From Thiobacillus sp. (GTDB lineage Bacteria > Pseudomonadota > Gammaproteobacteria > Burkholderiales > Thiobacillaceae): 64,000 nucleotides of DNA. Both the position numbers and the translations under genes were made by a program. The notes under the pieces were generated by a model that saw nothing but the letters and a program-made list of their open reading frames with translations, searched no databases and had not been told where the DNA came from. Each line of letters starts with the position of its first letter. The first letter of the stretch is position 1. The stretch covers positions 1-64,000 of the forward strand of contig JANJXT010000007.1 in assembly GCA_024708885.1 (NCBI GenBank). The letters run 5' to 3'. Shown in pieces: positions 1 to 6,945 of the stretch.

Positions 1-2
1 TC

Positions 3-107
3 ATCGCGATCGCCTACCTGCGCATGTCCAGGCTCAAGCATCTGCCGAAGAACCCTCTGCTGCCGGCCATTCCCCGAGATTACGGCTGCTACCGTCATGT
101 CTGTTGA
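3..107 (+). CDS. C-terminal end of an unidentified ORF (partial)
   Basis: An open frame enters from the left edge and ends with TGA at 105-107, leaving 34 codons. The visible tail is basic and ends in Tyr-Arg-His-Val-Cys. It matches no family I recognise, and the opposite strand is also open here, so it could be a chance frame. If the region to its right is an integron cassette, this segment would belong to the neighbouring cassette or to flanking DNA. Confidence 0.2.
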   Translation: MAIAYLRMSRLKHLPKNPLLPAIPRDYGCYRHVC

Positions 108-189
108 CTTGTCAATTTCCACACGAAACGGCATAGAGCCGAAAACAGGCGGTAGAGCCGGCTGTTGGAGCGTCCCACTCGAAGCGCTG

Positions 190-196
190 GTTATGC
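190..196 (-). other. possible attC R''-type core at the end of a cassette
   Basis: On the minus strand GCATAAC lies four bases after the lipoprotein stop codon. It differs from the integron simple-site consensus RYYYAAC at one position. It is followed by AGTGGGACGCTCCAACAGC, a left-half layout often seen in 59-base elements. I could not find the matching right half (GTTRRRY) before position 100, so the site is incomplete or diverged. Confidence 0.3.
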
Positions 197-199
197 GAT

Positions 200-661
200 C
201 TAGTTTGGTGGGCCATGAATGAATGGAATATACCAAAATGTCCACAACTTGAATTTCGCTTTGATGTCGTCTCTGTTGGCACTGCCAAAAACAAGAAACA
301 ATTCCCAATCGCCATTTCTCCATTCAACGGCCTTTTGCCCTGGGTTGCTTCGTGGCCTAACGAAAAACGATGCCCAAGGTGAATTGTTTTCTAATGCCAA
401 TTTTGTGGCGTACTGATTTCTAGAAAACTCGATTTCGTAATTAACTCCTTCCGGCGAGATCGCGTAAGAGGAAGATGAATCAATGGATATTTTCTGTGCT
501 TCTTGTGGGCTTGATGTAAGTACAGTTACTGCCAATTCATCCCTTTCGGGTGCGATTCGTATTTCCTCGTTCGAGCTAGCCCAGTCAATTTGTACGAGTG
601 GCATGCATGCCGCGACGAGCAGACTCACCCCCAAGGCCAGGAAAATCGACCTGTTACGCAT
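200..661 (-). CDS. putative lipoprotein (integron-cassette-like gene)
   Basis: This encodes a predicted exported protein of 153 residues. It begins with a basic residue pair, a hydrophobic stretch and a lipobox (Leu-Val-Ala-Ala-Cys) at about residues 16-20, so attachment to a membrane as a lipoprotein is expected. I chose the ATG at 661 because the signal peptide starts there; the frame is open 60 bases further upstream. The mature part is mixed polar sequence with several Trp residues near the C-terminus (KLWTFWYIPF), and I recognise no family. The gene is clearly AT-richer than most of the window. It is transcribed away from the integron integrase remnant at 780, with integron-site-like motifs on both sides, which is the arrangement of a first gene cassette. 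Function unknown. Confidence 0.6.
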   Translation of the reverse strand: MRNRSIFLALGVSLLVAACMPLVQIDWASSNEEIRIAPERDELAVTVLTSSPQEAQKISIDSSSSYAISPEGVNYEIEFSRNQYATKLALENNSPWASFFVRPRSNPGQKAVEWRNGDWELFLVFGSANRDDIKAKFKLWTFWYIPFIHGPPN

Positions 662-745
662 AACGTGCAATATACGCCTTGAAAGGTGCATATATACTTT
701 CAAAAAACGTGTACGAACCAATCATTCGCGTATCGAGTTGCTGAC

Positions 746-752
746 ATTCAAC
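746..752 (-). other. possible attI core site
   Basis: GTTGAAT on the minus strand fits the integron simple-site consensus GTTRRRY. It lies 28 bases upstream of the integrase start, between the integrase and the first cassette-like gene, where attI sites sit. A seven-base match alone is weak; position and orientation are the support. Confidence 0.3.
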
Positions 753-779
753 CACGCACAAGCATATCAGAGGGGCCGT

Positions 780-1106
780 ATGTCGGATGCAAGTACGCCT
801 CCCGCGCCCGCGCCGCGTTTGCTCGATCGGCTTCGTGACAGGATTCGTGTCAAGCATTACAGCATTCGCACGGAAGCGCAATATGTGCAGTGGGTGCGTC
901 GTTTCACTCTTTTTCATGGCAAGCGCCATCCGCGTGATCTTGGTGCGCCGGAGGTGGAGGCGTTTCTGACGCATCTTGCGGTGGAGGGCAAGGTGCGGCG
1001 GCGACGCAGATCGGGCGCTTTCGGCGCTGCTTTTTCCATACCGCGAGGTGCTGGGGACCGAGTTGCCCTGGCTGGACGAGGTGGCGCGGGCGAAGCGGCC
1101 GCAGCC
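780..1106 (+). pseudogene. intI: integron integrase remnant (intI, truncated and frameshifted)
   Basis: The reading frame from ATG 780 gives an N-terminal SAM-like tyrosine-recombinase domain of integron type: a LLDRLRDRIRVKHYSIRTEAQ-like start, then YVQWVRRF, FHGKRHP and EVEAFLTHLA. After Val at 993-995 the frame is lost through small indels near 996 and 1010. The next part of the domain (ALSALLF, YREVLGTELPWLDEVARAKR) then reads on in another frame from about 1015 to 1106. The catalytic domain with the Arg-His-Arg-Tyr residues is absent, because the remnant stops at the 3' end of the convergent TonB receptor gene. The family call is secure at motif level. The gene cannot make an active integrase. 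Confidence 0.75.
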
Positions 1107-3536
1107 TCAAAAATCCATCTGGTAGACGGCGCGGAGGTTGCGGCCGGGCTGCGAGTAGAAGTCGACGGCGAGCGGGCTGTAGGCATCGGCCTGGCGGCGG
1201 ACGTCACTCCACACCCAGTATTTCTTGTCGAAAGCGTTATTCAGCACCACCGTCACGCGCGCATCACGGCTCGGCTTGACCCAGACCGCCAAGTCGAGCA
1301 CGCCGTAGCCTGGCGTACGGAAGTAGCGGGTTGGCGTGGCGGCGGCGAGCGGTACGCTGTCGTCGATGCGTGACTTGTGTGTAGCGGCACGCAGACGGCT
1401 TTCCGCGCCCCAGGTACTGGTGGCGTAACCGACGCCGAAGCTGGCGCGCAACGGATCGACGCTGTTCAGCGGCTGCCTGGTCTTCTCGTCGGTGCCGTGC
1501 GCATAGGCGATGGCGCCGTCAGCCTGCCAGCCCGGCGCGAAGTTCCAGCTGCCGCGCACTTCCGCACCGTAGATACGAACCTTGCTGCGGTTCAGGTGCT
1601 GCTGGGTCATGCTGACGGTGGTGACGCAGGCGGGATCGGCCGGGCAGTCGAGATATTCGGTATCGATGAAATTCGTGTAGCGGTTGTCGAACACCGCCGC
1701 CTGCCCGCGAATCCTCTCGCTCCCGGCGTGCAGGCCGAGCTCAAGGCCGACGCTGGTTTCCGGCTTTAGATCCGGATTCGGAACGATGGCATAGCTGTAG
1801 GTGGTGTTGCGGAAGGAGCCGTTCACCTCGTTGTAGTCCGGTGCGCGGAAACCGCTGGCGATCTGGCCGTAGGTCGCCACTGCGGGGGTGAATTTCCACC
1901 GCCAGCCGAGCTTCGGCGAGATGCGGTCGTATTTCTGCGAGCTGGCCGAACGGCCGACGGCATTGAGCGCAGTGGCAGCCAGCGCGTCCACATCCGGCTT
2001 GAGCTGCGTCCAGTCGTAGCGGATGCCGGGCGTCAGCGCCAGACGCTGCTGGTCGAAGAAACCGATTTCATCCTGCAGGAAAATACCGACGGTATCCGTC
2101 GTGCCGTTCGGGAAATCGCGCAGCGGATAGACTTCGCCGGCGGCGTTCTTGGTGACCGTGCCGGCGACCGGCGGAATCGCCGGATTGACGCCGGCCGGCG
2201 GCGGAAGGCCGACGAGGATGAAGGGGGGAATGCCGGTGATGGGGGTCGGGGCGGCGGTGAGGGTGACCATCCCGTCGCGCATCGTTTCCACTTCCCGGCG
2301 CATCAGGTCGGCGCCGTAGGTGAGGAGGTGCGAAGCGCCGGCGAGCGTGAAGGCCGACTCCAGCTGCAGGCTGAACGCGGTCTGCATCTGCTCCATCTCG
2401 AATTTCTGCTCCACGTCGCAGGCGGCGTTGATCCAGCCGCGAATGTCGGTTGGCATGCCTGGCACGAACGCGGGGACGAAGGCGTTGCTCCCCGCCGAGC
2501 AGCCGGAGCCGTTGAACATGTAGCGGGCCGGACCGCGCTGCTGGAAGTTGTCGTTTTCGGTTTTCGATTGCTGATGCGACAGGCGTGTCATCAGCCGGCC
2601 GTAGAAGGTATTCATCGGCCTGTGTTCGTATTCGAGGCTGACGCGCAGGCGCGAGGTTTCGTCGTCGCCCCGCATTGCCGTGACGGCCGCGTAGTCCGAT
2701 CCCAGGCGCAGGGTGTCCGAATCCGTCTGTTGCTGGCGGCCGTCGAGAGTCGCCGCCAGGCGGTGACCGGCGGACGGCTTCAGGATCAGCTTGGCGATGC
2801 CGCCACGGTCGTCGGTGTCGAGCTTGTTGGGCTTGCTGCGATTGCTGCCGAAGCTGTCGTCCTTGCCCATGTTGTCGAGTTCCTTGCTGCGGGTTTGCGA
2901 CCAGCCGATCAGCATCTCGGTGGTTTCGCCGCGCCAGGCACCGAGCACGGTGCCGGTCAGGCCGTCGTTGGCGCCGGTCCAGGCGCCCTTGAGACGCGTG
3001 CCGACACGGGCATCGCCGCGCACGATGTCCTCCGGGTTCAGCGTCAGGTAGCCGACGACACCGCCCAGCGCGTCCGAGCCGTAGAGGCTGGAAGCCGGGC
3101 CGCGCACGATTTCGACCTGGCGCAGGAAGTCCGGCATTACGCCGAGCGGGTTGCTCGTCGTGTAGTTGGTCGGGCCGCTCTTGTCGAAGGCGTCCGCGAT
3201 GCGCACGCCGTCGACGGTCTGCACGACGCGCTTGTCTTCGACGCCGCGGATGTTCACCGTCGTCGTGCCGTGCCGGCGCAGGTCGCGGGTCATGACGATG
3301 TCCGGGTCGTCACGGAACAGGTCGGCTTCATCGACCGCCGGACGGCGATCCATGTCCTCGCGCGTAACGACGGTGACCGTGACCGGCAGGTCGTCGATGG
3401 CCGCCTCGCTGCGCGTGGCGGTGACGACTACGTTCTTGAGCTGGAACACGCTGGCCGACTGGGCAAGCGCTCCGCCGGAAACGGCGAGCGCGATGCAAAG
3501 TGCGAGAACGCGCGGGGTGTGATGCGGGGTGTGCAT
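1107..3536 (-). CDS. TonB-dependent haem/haemoglobin-type outer-membrane receptor
   Basis: This is a predicted 22-strand outer-membrane receptor that imports haem or haem-protein iron using TonB energy. The start at 3536 gives a clean signal peptide (Met-His-Thr-Pro, hydrophobic core, Ala-Leu-Ala-Gln) and follows an AGGGAG ribosome site; the open frame extends further upstream. A TonB-box-like KNVVVTATR is followed by the plug (EIVRGPASSLYGSDALGG) and the barrel. The barrel carries the FRAP-type (SGFRAPDYNE) and NPDL-type (PNPDLKPE) motifs that mark haem receptors such as HmuR and HutA. The length, 809 residues, fits, and the last residue is Phe, as usual for porin-like barrels. It lies downstream of the Hmu-like operon but after a 444-base gap, so it may have its own promoter. 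Haem as ligand is inferred from the family. Confidence 0.85.
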   Translation of the reverse strand: MHTPHHTPRVLALCIALAVSGGALAQSASVFQLKNVVVTATRSEAAIDDLPVTVTVVTREDMDRRPAVDEADLFRDDPDIVMTRDLRRHGTTTVNIRGVEDKRVVQTVDGVRIADAFDKSGPTNYTTSNPLGVMPDFLRQVEIVRGPASSLYGSDALGGVVGYLTLNPEDIVRGDARVGTRLKGAWTGANDGLTGTVLGAWRGETTEMLIGWSQTRSKELDNMGKDDSFGSNRSKPNKLDTDDRGGIAKLILKPSAGHRLAATLDGRQQQTDSDTLRLGSDYAAVTAMRGDDETSRLRVSLEYEHRPMNTFYGRLMTRLSHQQSKTENDNFQQRGPARYMFNGSGCSAGSNAFVPAFVPGMPTDIRGWINAACDVEQKFEMEQMQTAFSLQLESAFTLAGASHLLTYGADLMRREVETMRDGMVTLTAAPTPITGIPPFILVGLPPPAGVNPAIPPVAGTVTKNAAGEVYPLRDFPNGTTDTVGIFLQDEIGFFDQQRLALTPGIRYDWTQLKPDVDALAATALNAVGRSASSQKYDRISPKLGWRWKFTPAVATYGQIASGFRAPDYNEVNGSFRNTTYSYAIVPNPDLKPETSVGLELGLHAGSERIRGQAAVFDNRYTNFIDTEYLDCPADPACVTTVSMTQQHLNRSKVRIYGAEVRGSWNFAPGWQADGAIAYAHGTDEKTRQPLNSVDPLRASFGVGYATSTWGAESRLRAATHKSRIDDSVPLAAATPTRYFRTPGYGVLDLAVWVKPSRDARVTVVLNNAFDKKYWVWSDVRRQADAYSPLAVDFYSQPGRNLRAVYQMDF

Positions 3537-3658
3537 GGCAAGTAGCTCCCTGGGATGATGAAGTTGGAAGTCGAACCTGGCTGGCAGCACCGCCGCCGAC
3601 CGGGATACAGGCCGGACGCACAAGGCGGAAATGGGGGGTGGCTGGCTGATAGCGTTCG

Positions 3659-3898
3659 CTAATGAAAAAAATTCGTCATGGTCATTGCGGTTGCGTGAAG
3701 AGTGCTTGTGTAAACCGGCCAATCGAGAAGACGGGACTGTCGCGGCGGAAGGGCCGCGGGCGGACGCCGTGCGCACGCGGCTTTCTGCAGCGCGCGCGTG
3801 GCGCCGGAGGCGAGGCCGGCGAAGCCGAAGGCGTCGCTGGAGAGCTTGCCGCCGGCCATGAGGCTGCGTTTCAACGGGAACAGCGCGACGCGCGCCAT
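3659..3898 (-). CDS. hypothetical small ORF in the receptor/DUF2149 gap
   Basis: The 444-base gap between the DUF2149 gene and the downstream receptor holds this 79-codon minus-strand ORF. Its first 45 or so codons use G or C at almost every third position, like the real genes here, which suggests present or former coding. The start (MARVALFPLKRSLMAGGKLS) is not preceded by a clear ribosome site, and I recognise no domain. The last 25 codons look random. It may be a decayed gene of the haem cluster or a chance frame. Confidence 0.25.
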   Translation of the reverse strand: MARVALFPLKRSLMAGGKLSSDAFGFAGLASGATRALQKAACARRPPAALPPRQSRLLDWPVYTSTLHATAMTMTNFFH

Positions 3899-3980
3899 GT
3901 TCCGGCCGTGCTCCGTCTCTGCCGGGAGAACCGCGGGCTGTCGGTCGTTTTCGCGCAGGCGTCGGCGATGACCCGGCTCA

Positions 3981-4310
3981 TCAGTTCGCCGCCTGCCCTT
4001 CCGGCACATAAACGATCGAGCCGTCCTTCATCCGGTAGGCGACGCCGGCCTTTTCGCCGTCGCCGCTGCCGATCTGGCCGCTGGCCTTGTACTTCTCGAT
4101 CTTCTCGCCCTTCTTGATCATCATTTCCATGGTCGGCTTGCCGGGATCGGTGATCACCGTCACGTCCTGCTTGCTGAAGGGGTTGATCATCGGGTTCTTG
4201 GCCACGGTGATGAGCAGCGCGGCGATGATGACCAGGAAGATGTCGATCAGGTTCACCACCGAGAGGATGGGATCCTCGGTCTCCGGTTCGTGCAGCAGCT
4301 TCAGGTTCAT
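3981..4310 (-). CDS. DUF2149 protein (ExbD-like/HmuV-like)
   Basis: This is a small inner-membrane protein of 109 residues. A short cytoplasmic N-terminus precedes one membrane segment (about residues 15-38) that carries an acidic residue (Asp23 in NLIDIF), as in ExbD and TolR. A polar periplasmic tail follows. DUF2149 proteins pair with MotA/TolQ/ExbB-type channels next to CobN-like chelatases and TonB receptors; in the Bacteroidetes hmu operon the corresponding gene is hmuV. Its ATG overlaps the stop of the ExbB-like gene (ATGA), so the two are translationally coupled. The likely role is to form the proton-driven motor for the receptors or chelatase of this operon. That role is inferred from context. 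Confidence 0.8.
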   Translation of the reverse strand: MNLKLLHEPETEDPILSVVNLIDIFLVIIAALLITVAKNPMINPFSKQDVTVITDPGKPTMEMMIKKGEKIEKYKASGQIGSGDGEKAGVAYRMKDGSIVYVPEGQAAN

Positions 4311-4789
4311 GCCGCCACCTCGCGCAGCAGCTGGATTTCCAGGATTTCCTCCGTCAGCCAGCGGCGGCGGACGTTGACCACCCAGTAGGTGATGGAGGCG
4401 GCGATCAGGGCCAGGATGACGGCCGAGAAGGCGATCGTCAGGTTGTGCGAGACATCCGCCAGATTGCCGTCGGACAGCGATTTCAGCGCCGGGCCCATGG
4501 GGATCATCGTGGCGACCAGGCCAAGCATCGGCATCACGCGGCTGACGATGCGCGGGTTTTCCAGCATCTTGTGCGCCAGCACGTCGAGATCGTCGTCGGA
4601 CAACGTCGGCTGGGCACGGAATTGGGTGACCAGCTGGCGTCCCTTGCCGCTGCGCCGGCGCAGCGAGAGCACGATGAATTCGCCCAGCACCCAGAAGGCG
4701 TACAGGAAAAGGGCGGCGATCAGGGCCAGCGTCGGCAGCAGGAAGAGCTGCGAGATCTGGTACATGGTCAGTTCGACGAATTGGGACAT
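4307..4789 (-). CDS. MotA/TolQ/ExbB proton-channel family protein (HmuU-like)
   Basis: This inner-membrane channel protein has 160 residues. Hydrophobic segments lie at about residues 15-40, 87-103 and 117-140, with a basic cytoplasmic loop between the first two, as in ExbB and TolQ. It should use the proton gradient with its DUF2149 partner to drive TonB-dependent or periplasmic steps. The start at 4789 follows a GGAGA ribosome site, 47 bases after the second receptor gene. It is shorter than E. coli ExbB, as is common for the versions next to CobN-like genes. The dedicated role in haem uptake is inferred from the neighbourhood. Confidence 0.85.
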   Translation of the reverse strand: MSQFVELTMYQISQLFLLPTLALIAALFLYAFWVLGEFIVLSLRRRSGKGRQLVTQFRAQPTLSDDDLDVLAHKMLENPRIVSRVMPMLGLVATMIPMGPALKSLSDGNLADVSHNLTIAFSAVILALIAASITYWVVNVRRRWLTEEILEIQLLREVAA

Positions 4790-4836
4790 GGGTTCTCCGT
4801 TGACTTGAGGTTGTTGAAAGAAGGGCGCCTGTGGCC

Positions 4837-6945
4837 TTACCACTTGCCTTCCAGCGACAGCAGCAGCGTGCGCTGGCCGCGCTCGTTGCTGGACAGGCGC
4901 CAGCCGTCGGCGCCGGCGGTGTGGCCGGCCAGGCGCCGGGTGTCGGCACGCAGCAGGTTCTGCGCATCGAGACGCAGGTTGAGCTGCGGGCTGAGGCGCC
5001 GGGCCAGGTAGAGGTCGAGCAGCGTGCGCGGCTTCTGCCGCATGGCCAGTTCGCCGGGAATGTCGCTGCGCGCCTGGCCATGCCGGACCAGGTAAAAGCC
5101 GGCGCTGGCCTGCCAGGCCGGCAGTGCCTGGTCGAGTCCGAGGGTGAATTGGTAACGCGGCAGGTCGCGGGCATTGCGGGTCCGGTTCAGCCGTTCGTCG
5201 TCGACACGGGCGCGCGGCAGGGTCAGGTGGCCACGGAGGGCGCCGCCTTTCCATACCCAGGCATCGGTCTTCAGCTTGGCATCGAGCTCCAGCCCCCAGT
5301 GGCGGGCCTCGCCTTCGTTGTACGGCCGGTCGACCCAGCGGCTGCCTTCGAACTGCACGCGCCGCTCGATGAAATCCTTGGTCCGCCGCAGGTAGAGATT
5401 GGCGCCGACGATGCCGGCATCGCCGGGCAGGCGCTGTTCGAGCGACATTTCCCCGTTCAGGTTGCGTTCCGGCCGCAGCGTGCCGTTGCCCGCACGATCC
5501 GGTTCGAGCGGGCCGTTGAAGCCGGTGCCGAAGACGGTCAGGCCGGAAATTTCGTCCAGCTTCGGGGCCTTGATGCCGGCGCCGAGCGAGGTCCGGAAAA
5601 TCAATGCCGGGTTGATCTCGACGCGCGCCGCCAGCGAGGGGGCGAGCTGGCTGGCGCTGCGTTCCAGGCCGTCAGCATCGAGCGCGATGTGCTCGCCGCG
5701 CAGGCCGCCGGTCAGCGTCAGCGCGGCGCTGGCCGGCCATTCGCCTTGCAGCCAACCGGTCCATTGCCGGGAGCGTGCCGCGTGGCGGCCGCGGAAGGCG
5801 CCCGTGCCGACGATGTCCTGACGTTCTTCACGCCGGTGCCAGGCCTGTTCGAGGCCGCCGGACAGTATGCCGCTGGCGATGCCGAGGTCGTAGCGCAGCG
5901 CGCTGCTCAGCTCGTTCTCGTCGCGCCTGAGCGTTTCGCTGGCTGCGGTGGCGGTGCCGAGCGTCGAGATGGCGACCCGGTCCACCTCGCTGCGCCGTTG
6001 GCCGTTCATGATCGCCGCGCGCCCGGTGAGCTTGCCGCCGCCCAGACGGGCCTCGCCTTCGCCGCGCAGGCGCAGCAGCGTGATGCGGCTGTCCTCGTTC
6101 TCGCTCCGTTCGCTGGTGCCGGTGCCGGCCGGGTCGATCTCGGCCTGGCGCGCAAAGCCGCTGTCGCGTTCGCCCTGATTGCGGTACAGGCTGGGCCACA
6201 GCGTGAACAGCCCTTGCTCGCCGCGCCAGGTCAGGCGTGGCGAGATGACCAGTTCGTTGAGGCTGTAGACGCCGTCTTCCTTTTCCCGGTGCGACAGGAC
6301 CGTCGCCCCGCCAGCGGCGTTCTGGCGGGCCAGGGTCCTGTCGGTCGGCAGGCCATGGTGGTTGAGCGAGACGGGCAGGGTCCACGAGAAATTGCGGTCG
6401 CCGCCGCTGTGGCTGAGCGAGAACTGGCCGTTGGCTTCGTCGCCGCGTGTGCCGCCGGCCAGGCGCAGGCTGGTGCCGGCATTGCCGGGCCGCGCCTTCT
6501 TGAGGATCAGGTTGACGGTGATCGCCGCCGCACCGCCATGTTCCGCCGAGGCGCCGCGCAGGATCTCGATGCGTTCCAGCTCGCCCGAGGGCAGCCGGCC
6601 GATGGCGGTCAGCGCATAGCGGGCGTTGGCGCTGGGCCGTTCGCCGTCGACCAGGAATTGCACCGCATCACGCCCCATGCCGCGGGCGCTGGCGCTCGGT
6701 CCGCCGTCGCCGGACGTGGCGGCATCGATGCCGGGCAGCTTGCGGACCACCTCATTGACGGTCAGCCCGCCCAAGGCCTCGATTTCCGCCCGGTCGACGA
6801 TGGTTTTCCCGGTGACGGCAGCCTGGCGCTCTTCCAGTTCATCGCTGGTCGCGGTGACGATCACCTCGTCCAGGATTTTTGCTTCCTGCGCAAGCAGCGG
6901 CAGGCTGACGGCCAGACCGGCAAGCAGGACCAGTCGGATCCTCAC
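4837..6945 (-). CDS. TonB-dependent outer-membrane receptor, substrate unknown
   Basis: This predicted outer-membrane receptor has 702 residues and starts with GTG at 6945. The start overlaps the stop of the CobN-like gene (GTGA) and follows a GGAGGAAG ribosome site. A signal peptide ends near residue 20, followed by a TonB-box-like ILDEVIVTATS. The plug domain (QFLVDGERPSANAR, ERIEILRGASAEHGGAAA) and a beta-barrel ending in Trp follow. It lacks the FRAP/NPDL haem signature seen in the other two receptors here; the matching region reads IKAPKLDE. It may therefore take a different ligand, such as a siderophore, a cobalamin-like corrinoid or another tetrapyrrole. Coupling to the chelatase suggests that both handle the same compound. 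Confidence 0.85.
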   Translation of the reverse strand: MRIRLVLLAGLAVSLPLLAQEAKILDEVIVTATSDELEERQAAVTGKTIVDRAEIEALGGLTVNEVVRKLPGIDAATSGDGGPSASARGMGRDAVQFLVDGERPSANARYALTAIGRLPSGELERIEILRGASAEHGGAAAITVNLILKKARPGNAGTSLRLAGGTRGDEANGQFSLSHSGGDRNFSWTLPVSLNHHGLPTDRTLARQNAAGGATVLSHREKEDGVYSLNELVISPRLTWRGEQGLFTLWPSLYRNQGERDSGFARQAEIDPAGTGTSERSENEDSRITLLRLRGEGEARLGGGKLTGRAAIMNGQRRSEVDRVAISTLGTATAASETLRRDENELSSALRYDLGIASGILSGGLEQAWHRREERQDIVGTGAFRGRHAARSRQWTGWLQGEWPASAALTLTGGLRGEHIALDADGLERSASQLAPSLAARVEINPALIFRTSLGAGIKAPKLDEISGLTVFGTGFNGPLEPDRAGNGTLRPERNLNGEMSLEQRLPGDAGIVGANLYLRRTKDFIERRVQFEGSRWVDRPYNEGEARHWGLELDAKLKTDAWVWKGGALRGHLTLPRARVDDERLNRTRNARDLPRYQFTLGLDQALPAWQASAGFYLVRHGQARSDIPGELAMRQKPRTLLDLYLARRLSPQLNLRLDAQNLLRADTRRLAGHTAGADGWRLSSNERGQRTLLLSLEGKW

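Noticed and set aside
3645-3690. A Fur box upstream of the receptor at 3536
   Set aside because: AATGACCATGACGAATTTT-like sequence matches the Fur consensus too poorly to call.
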